A stretch of DNA of 64,000 bases, taken from assembly GCF_024494465.1 (NCBI RefSeq), contig NZ_JAETXM010000009.1, positions 1 to 64,000 of the forward strand. Direction: 5' to 3'. The translations under genes were made by a program, and so were the position numbers. Positions 12,792-21,998 of this stretch are shown here, piece after piece. The notes beneath the pieces were generated by a model, which ran no database searches, had not been told where the DNA came from, and worked only from the letters and a program-made list of their open reading frames with translations. Origin of the DNA: Bacillus sp. V3B. Lineage in GTDB: Bacteria > Bacillota > Bacilli > Bacillales > Cytobacillaceae. The stretch's first letter is position 1. The number at the start of each line of letters is the position of its first letter.

Positions 12792-13139
12792 TTAACTTTT
12801 CATAAACAAATTTGGTTTTGCTAAATAAAATAGAGATTCTAGGAGAAGAAGTTCTCGGTATGAACATGTCGTCGATAACTCTCGTTTTTTCACTGCTTCC
12901 CTTAGCTTTTGTTCCCCTAATAGGATAGAAAGAAACAATTCCTCTTTTCCTTCTATTACTTTTGCAGCACATTCATTCGTTGCTTTTTCATCTAACAAAA
13001 TATGTCCATTCTCAATTTTTAAGAGAATATCGCTCTTTTCAATTTTAATATAGAATGAAAAACAAAGTTCTCTCATCAGTAACTGAAGATTCTTTTTGCG
13101 ATTAATTTCCATAACCCATAATTTTATTAGCTTAACCAT
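12792..13139 (-). CDS. yusD: YusD-like small protein, SCP2-type
   Basis: A 115-residue protein. The pattern KIENGHILLDEKATNECAAKVIEGKEELFLSILLGEQKLREAVKKRELSTTCSYRELLLLESLF is typical of SCP2-like sterol/lipid-binding folds: a substrate-site loop, a beta strand, then the 'G..kL..a...g.l...g....ll.l' helix. Its place between yusE and the met genes matches B. subtilis yusD. Function is unknown in Bacillus. The ribosome site (GATGGGGGC) is weak, so the start is less sure; MEINRKK nine codons later is an alternative. Confidence 0.72.
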   Translation of the reverse strand: MVKLIKLWVMEINRKKNLQLLMRELCFSFYIKIEKSDILLKIENGHILLDEKATNECAAKVIEGKEELFLSILLGEQKLREAVKKRELSTTCSYRELLLLESLFYLAKPNLFMKS

Positions 13140-13361
13140 GTAAAGCCCCCATCCTCATTTCCCTATTTATATATATTCACTTATAAGGCGGAGGATTCCT
13201 ACCTTAGGAATACAAATACTTTCCTCTTAATCCTTCAAAAAGCAACAATTATAGTTAAGTATTGTCGTTATTTCCTGAGAAATATGTCATGAAGTAGGGT
13301 GTTGCCGCTATCAAGTTGAGAAGACAAAAAAAAGAGTATAAGCATTTTCGCTTTACTCCCA

Positions 13362-13673
13362 TCAATTTAAGGTTGATTTTATTTTTTCGACTAAATAAGG
13401 TACTGATTGAAAAGCATAAAGTTTGTCTGTTATCCTTCCATTGTCTAGAAAAACTAAACATGGGACACTTTCAACAGCCCACTCTTCTGCTAAATCACGC
13501 ATGTAATTTAAATTGATTCTTCCAACCGTTATGTTCGGTAGAAGCTCTTCTACAATTGTTAACATTTTCCCTGACACTTGGCATGTTCCGCAAAAAGGTG
13601 TATATAGGTAGATGAAGCCTGATTCTTTTTGATCAATAAAATGTTCTAATTCCTCTCTATTCCAATCACTCAT
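13362..13673 (-). CDS. yusE: YusE, thioredoxin-like protein
   Basis: A 103-residue thioredoxin-fold protein. The active site is CGTC within LYTPFCGTCQVSGKML, followed by the cis-proline segment VESVPCLVFLDNG. Length and place after yusF agree with B. subtilis yusE. It is expected to be a cytosolic thiol-disulfide protein with an unknown partner. The start ATG at 13673 lies 4 bp downstream of the yusF stop, so the two are probably cotranscribed. Confidence 0.88.
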   Translation of the reverse strand: MSDWNREELEHFIDQKESGFIYLYTPFCGTCQVSGKMLTIVEELLPNITVGRINLNYMRDLAEEWAVESVPCLVFLDNGRITDKLYAFQSVPYLVEKIKSTLN

Positions 13674-13677
13674 TTTC

Positions 13678-14049
13678 TTACCCTCTATCTAAATATTCGG
13701 TATAAATTTCAATATCAGCCCCGAGTAAAATGGTGGCTAAATGATACTTCGGCGCACTCGCTACTTCTCGGTACATTTTATCAATATAAAGATGTGTTGC
13801 TAGAGGAAATTCTCTTTTTAATTGCTTTCGTAGTTTCTCTCCAGATTCATCCGTATCGACTAAAATATAGACATCTTTATCAAATAAAGTATCGATCCAT
13901 TCATCCAAGCGCGTGATACTAATCGTTCCGTTAGTACAAATAATATCAATCGGTTCTTTCACAATCGTCTTCACTTTTCTCTTATCCGAAGTCCCCTCGA
14001 CTATGATAACCTTCTCTTGATCTAAAATTTCCATCCCTCCCTTAAACAC
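13678..14049 (-). CDS. yusF: YusF, small Toprim-domain protein
   Basis: A small Toprim-domain protein of the YusF (RNase M5-like) type. The Toprim motifs are visible: the acidic loop VIIVEGTSDK and the DxD motif ILVDTDESG, followed by LRKQLKREFP. Function is not known; single-domain Toprim proteins may act in nucleic-acid cleavage or 5S-like RNA processing. The longest frame opens with GTG at 14049. An ATG five codons later (MEILDQEK) directly abuts GGGAGGG, which is too close for a normal ribosome site, so the start is uncertain. yusE follows 4 bp after the stop. Confidence 0.83.
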   Translation of the reverse strand: MFKGGMEILDQEKVIIVEGTSDKRKVKTIVKEPIDIICTNGTISITRLDEWIDTLFDKDVYILVDTDESGEKLRKQLKREFPLATHLYIDKMYREVASAPKYHLATILLGADIEIYTEYLDRG

Positions 14050-14050
14050 A

Positions 14051-14073
14051 GAAAGCGCCTATAGGCGCTTTCT
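14051..14073 (-). terminator. Short perfect hairpin after gcvH
   Basis: GAAAGCGCCT pairs with AGGCGCTTTC almost without loop. On the minus strand it is followed by TGTGTTT. It lies between gcvH and yusF and could attenuate read-through. Confidence 0.6.
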
Positions 14074-14081
14074 AATCAAAC

Positions 14082-14465
14082 TTAATCTTCTTTCGTCATT
14101 TCTTCATATTGTTCAGCAGACATTAATTTATCGAATTCTGATTGATCAGCTGGTTCAACAACTACCATCCATGCTTTCTCATAAGGAGATTCGTTAACAA
14201 ATTGTGGATCGTCATTCAAGTCTTCATTGACTTCTACAATTTTACCACTGATTGGGGCGTATAATTCAGACACAGTTTTTACTGATTCAACACTACCAAA
14301 TGGTTCATCCGCTTTTAATTCGTCTCCTACTTCCGGTAGTTCAACGAAAACGATATCGCCAAGTTCATGTTGAGCAAAATCTGTAATCCCAACGCGCACT
14401 TTATCCCCTTCTACTTTTACCCACTCATGTTCTTCAGAATAACGTAATTCTTTTGGTGTACTCAT
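14082..14465 (-). CDS. gcvH: GcvH, glycine cleavage system H protein
   Basis: A 127-residue lipoyl-carrier protein. The lipoylated residue is Lys63 in [19 protein letters not shown]. It starts with the usual [14 protein letters not shown] protein shuttles the aminomethyl group between the P, T and L proteins; in Bacillus it is also the donor in lipoate relay to other enzymes, which explains why it sits alone and away from gcvT/gcvP. The ribosome site GGAGGG is upstream of ATG 14465. A palindromic MITE begins about 28 bp upstream and so occupies its promoter region. Confidence 0.97.
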   Translation of the reverse strand: MSTPKELRYSEEHEWVKVEGDKVRVGITDFAQHELGDIVFVELPEVGDELKADEPFGSVESVKTVSELYAPISGKIVEVNEDLNDDPQFVNESPYEKAWMVVVEPADQSEFDKLMSAEQYEEMTKED

Positions 14466-14493
14466 TCTTATCCCTCCAAATTTTTAAAATTAA

Positions 14494-14625
14494 GGCTATG
14501 TTAATGATTCATGTTGAAAATTTGCCTTTGGTGTATGCGTTCATGTATTTTTATTCCATGGAATCACTTAATGGACGCGTATACCAAAGGCATTTAAAGC
14601 ATCAACAATATTGTTTAACAAAGCC
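14494..14625. repeat. Palindromic MITE (GGCTTTGTTAAACA family), upstream of gcvH
   Basis: About 132 bp. The left end is GGCTATGTTAATGATT and the right end is TTGTTTAACAAAGCC. Internal GCCTTTGGTGTATGCG is inverted as CGCGTATACCAAAGGC, and the right half adds CATTTAAAGCATCAACAA. The centre has TTATTCCATGGAATCA. The element could fold as one long hairpin. It lies between yusI and gcvH. Confidence 0.78.
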
Positions 14626-14672
14626 AAATTTAAAGATATTTTCATCCCTTTAAATTGTTTTGTTCTTGTGCC

Positions 14673-15029
14673 TTATACCCACGTGTTCTCAAAAGCTTCT
14701 TCCTTAAAACCAACTGTTACTCTTTTAGAATCCGTTACAATTGGACGCTTGATCAACATCCCGTCTGAGGCCAATAAACCGAGTAACTCTTCATCTGTCG
14801 CATCCTTTATGCGATCTTTCAAACCAAGATCTCGATATCTCTGACCACTTGTGTTAAAAAATTTCTTAATCTCAAGACCACTGTTTTTGTACAGGTCTTC
14901 TAGCTCAGTTCGAGACGGTGGGTTTTCTACAATATGTACTTCATCATACGATAATTCGTGGTCTTCAAGCCACTTTTTTGCTTTTCGGCAGGTCCCGCAT
15001 TTAGGATACCAATAAAAAGTCAACGCCAA
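14673..15029 (-). CDS. yusI: YusI, ArsC/Spx-family protein
   Basis: A 118-residue member of the arsenate reductase-like ArsC/Spx family. It has the N-terminal CxxC (WYPKCGTCRKAKKWLE, Cys11 and Cys14) and the family's RPI motif (GMLIKRPIVTDSKR). It resembles B. subtilis YusI and sits next to gcvH in the same way. It may be a thiol-based reductase or a transcription-interacting Spx relative; substrate and partner are unknown. The ATG at 15029 has an upstream GAGGTGA ribosome site. Confidence 0.88.
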   Translation of the reverse strand: MALTFYWYPKCGTCRKAKKWLEDHELSYDEVHIVENPPSRTELEDLYKNSGLEIKKFFNTSGQRYRDLGLKDRIKDATDEELLGLLASDGMLIKRPIVTDSKRVTVGFKEEAFENTWV

Positions 15030-15188
15030 CTCATCACCTCATTATTAGCTTGTCCAACTTCAATAGCATTCTAACATATTATGCTACAAAATCGAAAGGC
15101 TCTTACTCAACTACATTATATTATTCGACTATTATCAAAGATATCCTTCCTATGAAAGAAAATAATAAACAATTCCTTTATCTATGTA

Positions 15189-15305
15189 GACGTTGTTAAA
15201 CAACAGGATTGATGCTTTAAAAGCCTTTTGTGCGTTTGCAATCATTATGTTACTTATGCATACACCAAAGGGCCATTTTGCAGATAATCCTGATTAACAC
15301 AGTCA
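15189..15305. repeat. Palindromic MITE (GGCTTTGTTAAACA family), diverged copy
   Basis: About 117 bp. The left end GACGTTGTTAAACAACAGG and the right end, read inward GACTGTGTTAATCAGG, are inverted. GATGCTTTAAAAGCCTTTTG and CATACACCAAAGGG are the internal landmarks shared with the other copies. Non-coding. Confidence 0.68.
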
Positions 15306-15317
15306 TTATGAAAGAAG

Positions 15318-15424
15318 GGGCTGACTGAAAATGAGCATTGTTCGACTCCACAAAGTCAAGTGTAGTATCAATTCACTTCATACAACTCTAAGTTCGTGGT
15401 AGTCAAACTCCTTTTGAGTCAGCC
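15318..15424. repeat. Long inverted repeat after fadE (terminator or solo element)
   Basis: GGCTGACTGAAAATGAG on the left matches the reverse complement of CTCCTTTTGAGTCAGCC on the right with two mismatches, around a loop of roughly 70 bp. It ends 9 bp after the fadE stop. It could be the operon terminator (CCCTTCTTTC follows on the minus strand) or the paired ends of a small insertion element. Confidence 0.5.
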
Positions 15425-15432
15425 ATTATTTC

Positions 15433-17217
15433 TTAGACAGTAAAACGTTCTGTATCAATCAGTTTCAATGATGCTTCTCGTTTTTTTGCAATAATGTTTA
15501 TTGGTGTATATCGGGTAAACTTGCGAAGAGCAGACAACATAATACGAAGCGTATCACCTTGTTCAACTGCAATGAGTGTTTCCTTTGCATCCTGTTCAAT
15601 TTCCCCAAAAGCTTCTTGGCAAAAAATTTGTGTATATAATAGTTTTTGTTTACTCTTTTCGATCCCTAGTCTTGATACCGCTTTTTCGGTTCGTAGAACA
15701 ACAGATTCCATAGCATAGACATTCGAAATAATATCTGCAATATTTACTAATATTTCCTGCTCTTGCTCTATTAATTTTCCATACTTTTGTGCAGTCAACC
15801 CTATAGCTAGAAGTCCGATTTTCTTGGCATTTCCAACTAAATATTTTTCCTGTGCCAACGGTTCATCCCCTGGCTCTTGTGGCATAAACATCATTAAATC
15901 TCCCTGTAACGCTTGGGCTTTTTGCAAAAGAGGAAGTTCGCCTTTCATTGCTTTACGCAAAAAAGTAGCTGGAACTAATAAACGATTAATCTCATTTGTT
16001 CCTTCAAAAATACGATTAATCCTCGAATCACGGTACATTCGCTCGATTTCATACTCGGCCATAAACCCATATCCACCGTGAAGTTGAACGCCTTCATCAA
16101 CAATATAATCAAGTACTTCTGTAATGAAAAATTTATTTAATGAACATTCAATGGCATATTCAGCAATGGATGAGGCTACCTCTTTTCCATCATTCACTTC
16201 CTCCGTAGATAGCTTGTTCATTCGGTCTTCAAACAATCCGACTGTCCGATAAACAGAACTTTCAGCTGCATATAATTTGGCTGCCATTGTCGCGAGCTTT
16301 TCTTTTGTTAAATTGAACTGGGATATAGGTGTTTTAAACTGTTGACGCTGATTCGCATATTGAACAGTTACCTCAAACGCCCGCTTACAAGCTCCAACTG
16401 CCCCAATTCCTAATTTATATCGGCCTATATTCAATATATTAAACGCAATAACATGGCCTCTCCCATATTCACCAAGAAGATTTTCTTTTGGAATCTCTGC
16501 ATCTTGAAAAATAAGTGTCCTTGTTGATGAACTTTTAATTCCCATTTTCTTTTCTTCCACTCCGGTTGAAACACCAGGAAATTCTCTTTCCACAATAAAA
16601 GCCGAAAAATGCTGCCCATCAATTTTGGCGTACACAATAAAGACATCTGCAAAGGCAGAATTGGTAATCCATTGTTTCTCACCGTTTAAAATATAATGTG
16701 TCCCTTCCTCATTTAGCGTTGCTATTGTTTTGGCACCAAGTGCATCAGAACCAGAGCTAGGTTCTGTTAATGCATACGCAGCAATTTTTTCTCCTGTTGC
16801 GAGTTCAGGCAAATATTTTTGCTTTTGCACCTCATTTCCGAACAAAACAATGGGAAGGGTACCGATCCCGACATGTGCTCCATGTGTAATGGAAAAACCG
16901 CCTGCACGGGACATTTTTTCCGTAATAAGAGCAGAGCTCACTTTATCAAGCCCTAGTCCACCGTATTCCTCTGGAACATCTGCACCTAGTAGTCCTAGCT
17001 CGCCTGCTTCTTTTAAAAGTTTTACAGAGCGTTCAAATTCTTGATTTTCTAAATATTCTACTTCAGGAAGGACTCGATTTATGACAAACTCTTCCGTCGT
17101 TTTGGCGATCATTTTATGTTCGGCACTATAATCTTCTGGAGTAAACACCTGTTTACAAGAAACATCATCAACTAAAAAACTTCCACCCTTCGTAACTGAA
17201 TTCGTTTGATTGGACAT
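15433..17217 (-). CDS. fadE: FadE, acyl-CoA dehydrogenase
   Basis: A 594-residue flavin acyl-CoA dehydrogenase, long as in the B. subtilis FadE (YusJ) type. It has AAYALTEPSSGSDA (FAD/substrate signature 1), QLHGGYGFMAEYEIERMYRDSRINRIFEG (signature 2) and a C-terminal extension of about 170 residues. It performs the first oxidation step of fatty-acid beta-oxidation. It is the third gene of the fadN-fadA-fadE operon, 16 bp after fadA, with AGGGAGG as ribosome site. Confidence 0.95.
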   Translation of the reverse strand: MSNQTNSVTKGGSFLVDDVSCKQVFTPEDYSAEHKMIAKTTEEFVINRVLPEVEYLENQEFERSVKLLKEAGELGLLGADVPEEYGGLGLDKVSSALITEKMSRAGGFSITHGAHVGIGTLPIVLFGNEVQKQKYLPELATGEKIAAYALTEPSSGSDALGAKTIATLNEEGTHYILNGEKQWITNSAFADVFIVYAKIDGQHFSAFIVEREFPGVSTGVEEKKMGIKSSSTRTLIFQDAEIPKENLLGEYGRGHVIAFNILNIGRYKLGIGAVGACKRAFEVTVQYANQRQQFKTPISQFNLTKEKLATMAAKLYAAESSVYRTVGLFEDRMNKLSTEEVNDGKEVASSIAEYAIECSLNKFFITEVLDYIVDEGVQLHGGYGFMAEYEIERMYRDSRINRIFEGTNEINRLLVPATFLRKAMKGELPLLQKAQALQGDLMMFMPQEPGDEPLAQEKYLVGNAKKIGLLAIGLTAQKYGKLIEQEQEILVNIADIISNVYAMESVVLRTEKAVSRLGIEKSKQKLLYTQIFCQEAFGEIEQDAKETLIAVEQGDTLRIMLSALRKFTRYTPINIIAKKREASLKLIDTERFTV

Positions 17218-17233
17218 TTCTTTTCCTCCCTTT

Positions 17234-18409
17234 CTAGACTAGTTCAAATACTCCTGCAGCACCCATTCCTCCGCCAATGCACATCGTAACCATGCCAAAC
17301 TGTACTTGCCGACGTTTCATCTCATGCAATAAGGTTAACGTTAACTTTGCCCCTGTACAGCCAAGCGGATGTCCTAAGGCAATTCCACCTCCATTCACAT
17401 TTACCTTTTCTTCGTTCAACCCTAGTTCGCGGATTACCTGTAAGGACTGAGCAGCGAAGGCTTCATTTAATTCAATTAAACCGACATCTGCGAGCTGTAA
17501 GCCTGCTAACTTTAACGCTTTTGGAACAGCAACCACTGGACCCACTCCCATTATTTCTGGCGGAACCCCTCCCACAGCAAACGATCTAAATTTAGCTAGT
17601 GGCTTTAACCCTAGTGATTCTGCTTTTTCACGATCCATGACCATCACGGCAGCTGCCCCGTCACTCATTTGTGAGGAATTTCCCGCTGTTACAGTCCCAT
17701 TAACGGAAAATGCCGGTTTTAATTTTGCAAGAGTTTCCCGATTTGTATCAGGTCGAACTCCCTCATCCAAGGTGAATGAAAGGGTCGTTTCGCTAAGCTT
17801 GTAATCCTTTTCAACTGAGCGTCGCACCACTTCTACGGGTACGATTTCATCAACAAATTTCCCTTCCCCAATGGCTTTTGCTGCTTTTTGATGACTTGAG
17901 ACCGCAAAACTATCCTGTTCTTCTCTTGATAGGCTATACCTTGTAGCTATTTCTTCTGCTGTATGCCCCATGCTCATATAATATTCAGGTGCCTGTTCAG
18001 CCAACTTTACATTGGGTCGAACAACATGCCCCATCATGGGGACAAGGCTCATCGATTCCGCTCCACCGGCAATAATCGCATCTGCATGACCTAACATGAT
18101 TTTTTCCGCACCATAGGCAATGGCTTGAAGACCGGAAGAACAGTAGCGGTTAATCGTAATGGCAGGAACCGTGTGCGGGAGACCAGCTAAAGCCCCAATT
18201 TGACGAGCCATATTCATGCCTTGTTCTGCTTCAGGCATGGCGCACCCCATAATTAAATCATCAATATTCCCTTCATAACCCCTGGCACGTTTAAGCGTCT
18301 CTTTTACAACTAACGCACCTAAATCATCTGGTCTGACGGTTGCAAGTGTCCCTTTTTGGGCCTTACCTACCGGAGTTCGAGCACCAGCAACAATGACGGC
18401 TTCGTTCAT
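17234..18409 (-). CDS. fadA: FadA, 3-ketoacyl-CoA thiolase
   Basis: A 391-residue thiolase. The nucleophilic cysteine is Cys90 in [11 protein letters not shown], the histidine motif is [17 protein letters not shown], and the second cysteine is in [12 protein letters not shown] near the C terminus. It cleaves 3-ketoacyl-CoA with CoA to acetyl-CoA and a shortened acyl-CoA. It lies between fadN (171 bp upstream) and fadE. The fadN-fadA gap contains a weak inverted repeat (ATCGAAAAT ... ATTTTCGAT, about 18472-18501) without a T run. Confidence 0.96.
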   Translation of the reverse strand: MNEAVIVAGARTPVGKAQKGTLATVRPDDLGALVVKETLKRARGYEGNIDDLIMGCAMPEAEQGMNMARQIGALAGLPHTVPAITINRYCSSGLQAIAYGAEKIMLGHADAIIAGGAESMSLVPMMGHVVRPNVKLAEQAPEYYMSMGHTAEEIATRYSLSREEQDSFAVSSHQKAAKAIGEGKFVDEIVPVEVVRRSVEKDYKLSETTLSFTLDEGVRPDTNRETLAKLKPAFSVNGTVTAGNSSQMSDGAAAVMVMDREKAESLGLKPLAKFRSFAVGGVPPEIMGVGPVVAVPKALKLAGLQLADVGLIELNEAFAAQSLQVIRELGLNEEKVNVNGGGIALGHPLGCTGAKLTLTLLHEMKRRQVQFGMVTMCIGGGMGAAGVFELV

Positions 18410-18580
18410 TTAGATGACTCCTTTCTATGTTAGATAGATCCCTTTGAAGATAGAAAGATGAGGGATTTTATCGAAAATCGATGAATTGGGATTTTCGATT
18501 AGAAAATAACCATTTTTGATCAGAAATTATCTTTATACTCATTTTCGCCACTGTTTTTCTTGTCAGATCCAAGTATCAGC

Positions 18581-20965
18581 CTAATTACGTAAAGGTTTTC
18601 CCTTCAAAAGCATATGTTGCATGCGTTCTTGCGACTTCGGTTCAGCCACTAAGCTTAAAAAGGCCTCTCTTTCCAAATCAAGCAAATATTGCTCCTCTAC
18701 TTCTGTTCCAAAAGGTACTTTTCCACCTGCAATCACATACGCTAATTTTTTCGCTATCTTCAAGTCATGTTCAGAAATATAGCCTGAATTTCGCATCGAC
18801 TGGGCAGCAAGCAACAATGTGGCATAGCCCGTTTCACCTACAACAGGAATTTTTCGTTTAATTGGTGGCCGGTAGCCATTTTGATACAGGCTTAGCACCT
18901 TTTGCTTGGCATCATAGAGTAAATGATCCCCATTCACACTAATTCCATCTGCCGGATTCAAGTAATCATTTTCTCGTGCTTCTGCACCTGAAGTCGAAAC
19001 TTTCGCCATGGCAACTAATTCAAAAACTTTATTAGCCACCTTTTGCAAATCACACTCGACCGCTCCGGACATCGTGTCTAGATGCTTTACATAAAGCTCT
19101 TTGTTTCCCCCACCACCTGGTATAAGCCCAACACCTGTTTCAACGAGTCCAATATATGTTTCCATCGATGCTTGGATATGTGCTGCTGGCAAGCAAACTT
19201 CAGCACCTCCTCCAAGAGTCATGGCAAACGGTGCGACTACAACAGGTCTACTACTATATTTTATTTTCATCATTGCCTGCTGAAAGGTCTTGACCGTTAA
19301 ATCAAGCTCAAATAAGTTATCATCCTGTGCTTCCATTAAAATCATCGCTAAATTCGCTCCCACACAAAAATTCTTACCCTGATTTCCAATCACAAGTCCT
19401 TTATAATTTTCCTCCACTACATCGACAGCGTATTGGATCATTTGCAAAATATCCGGCCCAATTGCATTGTTCGGGGAATGGAACTCTAATAAAGCGACAT
19501 CATCCCCAATATCGATCAAGCTAGCACCACTATTTTTCTTAATCACACCTTTTTGCTGCTTTATTTCTCGCAAATTTAGCACCTTTGGATTTCTTTCAAT
19601 TAAGTGATATTCCTCTTTATCGTAAAAATACCGTTTACCCGCATCTTCTTTATAAAAAGAGGAATAGCCTTGTTCTAGCATTTCTTTTACCCAAAATGGT
19701 AAATCTACATTGTTTTCTTCAAGCTTCTTAACGGATCGTTCTAAGCCAATCGCATCCCATAATTCAAAAGGGCCTAGCTCCCAACCAAACCCCCATTTCA
19801 TGGCCTGATCAATTGCAACAATATCATCCGCAATTTCACCTAACCTTTGGGCTGAATAGACCATAACAGGAGTTAGAATATTCCATAGTAAATTTCCAGC
19901 CTTATCCTCACTATATAGAAGCGTTTCCATTTTTTTCGACCACTCTTTTTCTTGTTTGCTTATTTCGGTAGAAGTCGTTTTTAATTTTTTGCGTGATCCA
20001 TATTCTAAAGTGGAAGGATTTAACTCCAATATGTCTTTCCCTTTTTTCAGAAAAAACCCTTGCCCTGATTTACTGCCAAGCCAGCCTTTTTGCTGCATTT
20101 CTTTCATAAAAGCTGGTGTTTCAAATATTTTCTTTTCCCTGCCTTCCGTTTGCTGATAGACATTATTGGCCACATGGATAAAGGTATCGAGTCCTACTAC
20201 ATCAAGTGTTCTAAACGTAGCACTCTTCGGACGGCCAATTAATGGTCCTGTTACAGAATCCACTTCACCTACGCTATAGCCGCCTTTTTGCATTTCCTTT
20301 ATCGTTACTAAGAGTCCATATGTTCCAATACGATTGGCGATAAAATTCGGTGTATCTTTTGCTACGACAACTCCTTTACCAAGTACATCTTCACCAAACT
20401 TCTTCATAAAAGTGAGGACCTTAGAGTCTGTTCGCTTTGTAGGGATCACTTCGAGCAGTTTCAGATAACGGGGTGGATTAAAAAAATGGGTCCCAAGAAA
20501 ATTCTTTTGGAAATCCATTGAACGCCCCTCTATCATTGCTTCAACTGATATTCCAGATGTATTAGAACTAACGATACTCCCAGGTCTGCGATATTGATCC
20601 ACCTTTTCAAATAGTTGTTTTTTAATATCAAGATTTTCAACGACCACCTCGATAATCCAATCAACTTCTTTTAGACGTGAGAGATCGTCTTCCAAATTAC
20701 CTGCTTCTAGTAGCGAAAGATTCTTTACCGTTGTTAAGGGTGCTGGCTTTTGCTGCAACAGCTTTTGGAGGGCATTTTCACTTAACCGATTTCGAACTTG
20801 TTTATCTTCAAGTGTTAGGCCTTTCGCTTTTTCTATTTCCATTAATTCGGAAGGGACGATATCTAAAAGCAAGGTCGCAATCCCGATATTGGCTAAATGG
20901 GCGGCAATTCCTGAACCCATGACACCCGATCCAAGGACTGCCGCTTTTCTAATGCTTTGGATCAT
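18581..20965 (-). CDS. fadN: FadN, 3-hydroxyacyl-CoA dehydrogenase / enoyl-CoA hydratase
   Basis: A 794-residue two-function enzyme. The N-terminal part begins with the NAD-binding motif AAVLGSGVMGSGIAAHLANIG, followed by the 3-hydroxyacyl-CoA dehydrogenase C domains (FFNPPRYLKLLEVIPT near residue 160). A crotonase-type hydratase domain lies at about residues 490-690 (NFCVGANLAMI; GLVETGVGLIPGGGGNKEL). It hydrates enoyl-CoA and oxidises the 3-hydroxy product. It is the first gene of fadNAE, and AGGAGG precedes ATG 20965. A FadR-like half-site lies upstream. Confidence 0.96.
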   Translation of the reverse strand: MIQSIRKAAVLGSGVMGSGIAAHLANIGIATLLLDIVPSELMEIEKAKGLTLEDKQVRNRLSENALQKLLQQKPAPLTTVKNLSLLEAGNLEDDLSRLKEVDWIIEVVVENLDIKKQLFEKVDQYRRPGSIVSSNTSGISVEAMIEGRSMDFQKNFLGTHFFNPPRYLKLLEVIPTKRTDSKVLTFMKKFGEDVLGKGVVVAKDTPNFIANRIGTYGLLVTIKEMQKGGYSVGEVDSVTGPLIGRPKSATFRTLDVVGLDTFIHVANNVYQQTEGREKKIFETPAFMKEMQQKGWLGSKSGQGFFLKKGKDILELNPSTLEYGSRKKLKTTSTEISKQEKEWSKKMETLLYSEDKAGNLLWNILTPVMVYSAQRLGEIADDIVAIDQAMKWGFGWELGPFELWDAIGLERSVKKLEENNVDLPFWVKEMLEQGYSSFYKEDAGKRYFYDKEEYHLIERNPKVLNLREIKQQKGVIKKNSGASLIDIGDDVALLEFHSPNNAIGPDILQMIQYAVDVVEENYKGLVIGNQGKNFCVGANLAMILMEAQDDNLFELDLTVKTFQQAMMKIKYSSRPVVVAPFAMTLGGGAEVCLPAAHIQASMETYIGLVETGVGLIPGGGGNKELYVKHLDTMSGAVECDLQKVANKVFELVAMAKVSTSGAEARENDYLNPADGISVNGDHLLYDAKQKVLSLYQNGYRPPIKRKIPVVGETGYATLLLAAQSMRNSGYISEHDLKIAKKLAYVIAGGKVPFGTEVEEQYLLDLEREAFLSLVAEPKSQERMQHMLLKGKPLRN

Positions 20966-21036
20966 AATACTTCCTCCTTTTATATAGGAAATACATTCAT
21001 ATCAATTATCACTTCTTACCTATAAAATATATTGAA

Positions 21037-21054
21037 AATTCACGTAATCATTCC
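21037..21054 (-). promoter_or_regulatory. Possible FadR-type operator half-site upstream of fadN
   Basis: The minus strand reads GGAATGATTACGTGAATT. Positions 2-11 match the left half of the Bacillus FadR operator consensus (TGAATGAnTAnTCATTCA), while the right half does not. The location 70-90 bp before the fadN start fits FadR control of fadNAE. Weak sequence evidence. Confidence 0.3.
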
Positions 21055-21126
21055 AATAATAATTTGATTTATCATGTGCAATGAATTTTACATATCTGGA
21101 CAAAATAAAAAGCGGAGGTGATTTTC

Positions 21127-21258
21127 ATGGCAAAGAGAAAAAAGAACCCTTCTAAAGCAGGCGTTAGTGCTGCAAGTGTAAAAGGTGATGCAGGACCGAC
21201 TGTTGAATTAGATGGTGGAGGAAAAGTGAATAGTCAAAATAACCAATTCAAGAAGTAG
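21127..21258 (+). CDS. yuzL: YuzL family small protein
   Basis: A 43-residue basic protein, MAKRKKNPSKAGVSAASV..., with a Gly-rich centre (VELDGGGKVNSQNNQ) and a basic tail. The sequence and place next to the fadN operon match the YuzL family of Bacillaceae. It has a very strong ribosome site (GGAGGTGA). The neighbouring CotF-like genes suggest a sporulation role, but its function is not established. Confidence 0.85.
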   Translation: MAKRKKNPSKAGVSAASVKGDAGPTVELDGGGKVNSQNNQFKK

Positions 21259-21296
21259 CATTTGCAAAAATTACTCATTATTAGGGAGGTTGAACC

Positions 21297-21569
21297 ATGC
21301 AACAGCAACAAAGTATGAATACACAAAATCAACAAGGTACGTTTCAACAACCGCCAGCAGTCATTACAACAAAAGATAGTTTATATTTAACGGATATGCT
21401 CTCATGGAATCTATTAGCGATGAAAAAAGCTCATTTCTATGCTGGGCAATGCCAAGACCCTGAACTTAAAGCGCAATTTGATCGTTGTGGACAGATGCAT
21501 CAACGCCATTACGAAAAAATCCTTACCCATCTTAATGGACAAAATCAAGCATCTAACGGAATGATGTAG
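21297..21569 (+). CDS. CotF-like spore coat protein (YusN-like)
   Basis: A 90-residue protein with a Gln-rich N terminus (about 20 residues) followed by the helical CotF-type core TTKDSLYLTDMLSWNLLAMKKAHFYAGQCQDPELKAQFDRCGQMHQRHYEKILTHL. Such small ferritin-like helical proteins are spore coat or spore-associated proteins. It comes after yuzL with a TAGGGAGG ribosome site and is followed 25 bp later by a second CotF-like gene. YusN occupies the same position in B. subtilis. Confidence 0.82.
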   Translation: MQQQQSMNTQNQQGTFQQPPAVITTKDSLYLTDMLSWNLLAMKKAHFYAGQCQDPELKAQFDRCGQMHQRHYEKILTHLNGQNQASNGMM

Positions 21570-21594
21570 CCATATTACTGGAGGTGTAGACAAA

Positions 21595-21945
21595 TTGAAT
21601 CAAAACCAAAATACACAAGAGATTAAAAATCCTAAATCACAGGTACCAAAGACACCACAAATGAATGATCGAGACTTTTCAAACGATTTATTAACGACGG
21701 AAAAATATATGACCGACTCTTATAATTCGGCATTAAATGAAGCTAGTCACGAAGCATTATATCAAGATATTCTTGCTATCTTTACTGAAACCCAGAACGA
21801 ACAACGTCAATTATATAATCTGATGTTCCAAAAAGGTTGGTATAAACTTGAACAAGAGGAGCAACAAAAGCTCCAGCAAAAATATCAACAATTCCAAAAT
21901 TACACCACCACTCAATTCCCATATAGTGGACAGCAGCTACAATAA
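21595..21945 (+). CDS. CotF-like spore coat protein, second copy
   Basis: A 116-residue protein starting at TTG 21595, chosen because TGGAGGTG lies at the right distance. A low-complexity Asn/Gln/Pro-rich N terminus is followed by a helical CotF core (DFSNDLLTTEKYMTDSYNSALNEASHEALYQDILAIFTETQNEQRQLYNLMFQKGWYKLEQ). The tail is Gln- and Tyr-rich, as in many coat proteins. It shares architecture with the preceding gene and probably its transcript. A strong terminator follows. Confidence 0.82.
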   Translation: MNQNQNTQEIKNPKSQVPKTPQMNDRDFSNDLLTTEKYMTDSYNSALNEASHEALYQDILAIFTETQNEQRQLYNLMFQKGWYKLEQEEQQKLQQKYQQFQNYTTTQFPYSGQQLQ

Positions 21946-21954
21946 ATACTTACT

Positions 21955-21998
21955 AAAAGAGGCAAGAGTCAAAATGAAACTGACCCTTGCCTCTTTTT
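21955..21998. terminator. Bidirectional terminator between the coat genes and rodA
   Basis: AAAAGAGGCAAG pairs with CTTGCCTCTTTTT. T runs on both strands let it serve the plus-strand coat genes and the convergent minus-strand rodA, whose stop it overlaps. Confidence 0.88.

Noticed and set aside
13255-13516. Short overlapping frames on both strands near yusE
   Set aside because: They overlap the yusE coding region or its AT-rich flank and show no start signals or family features.
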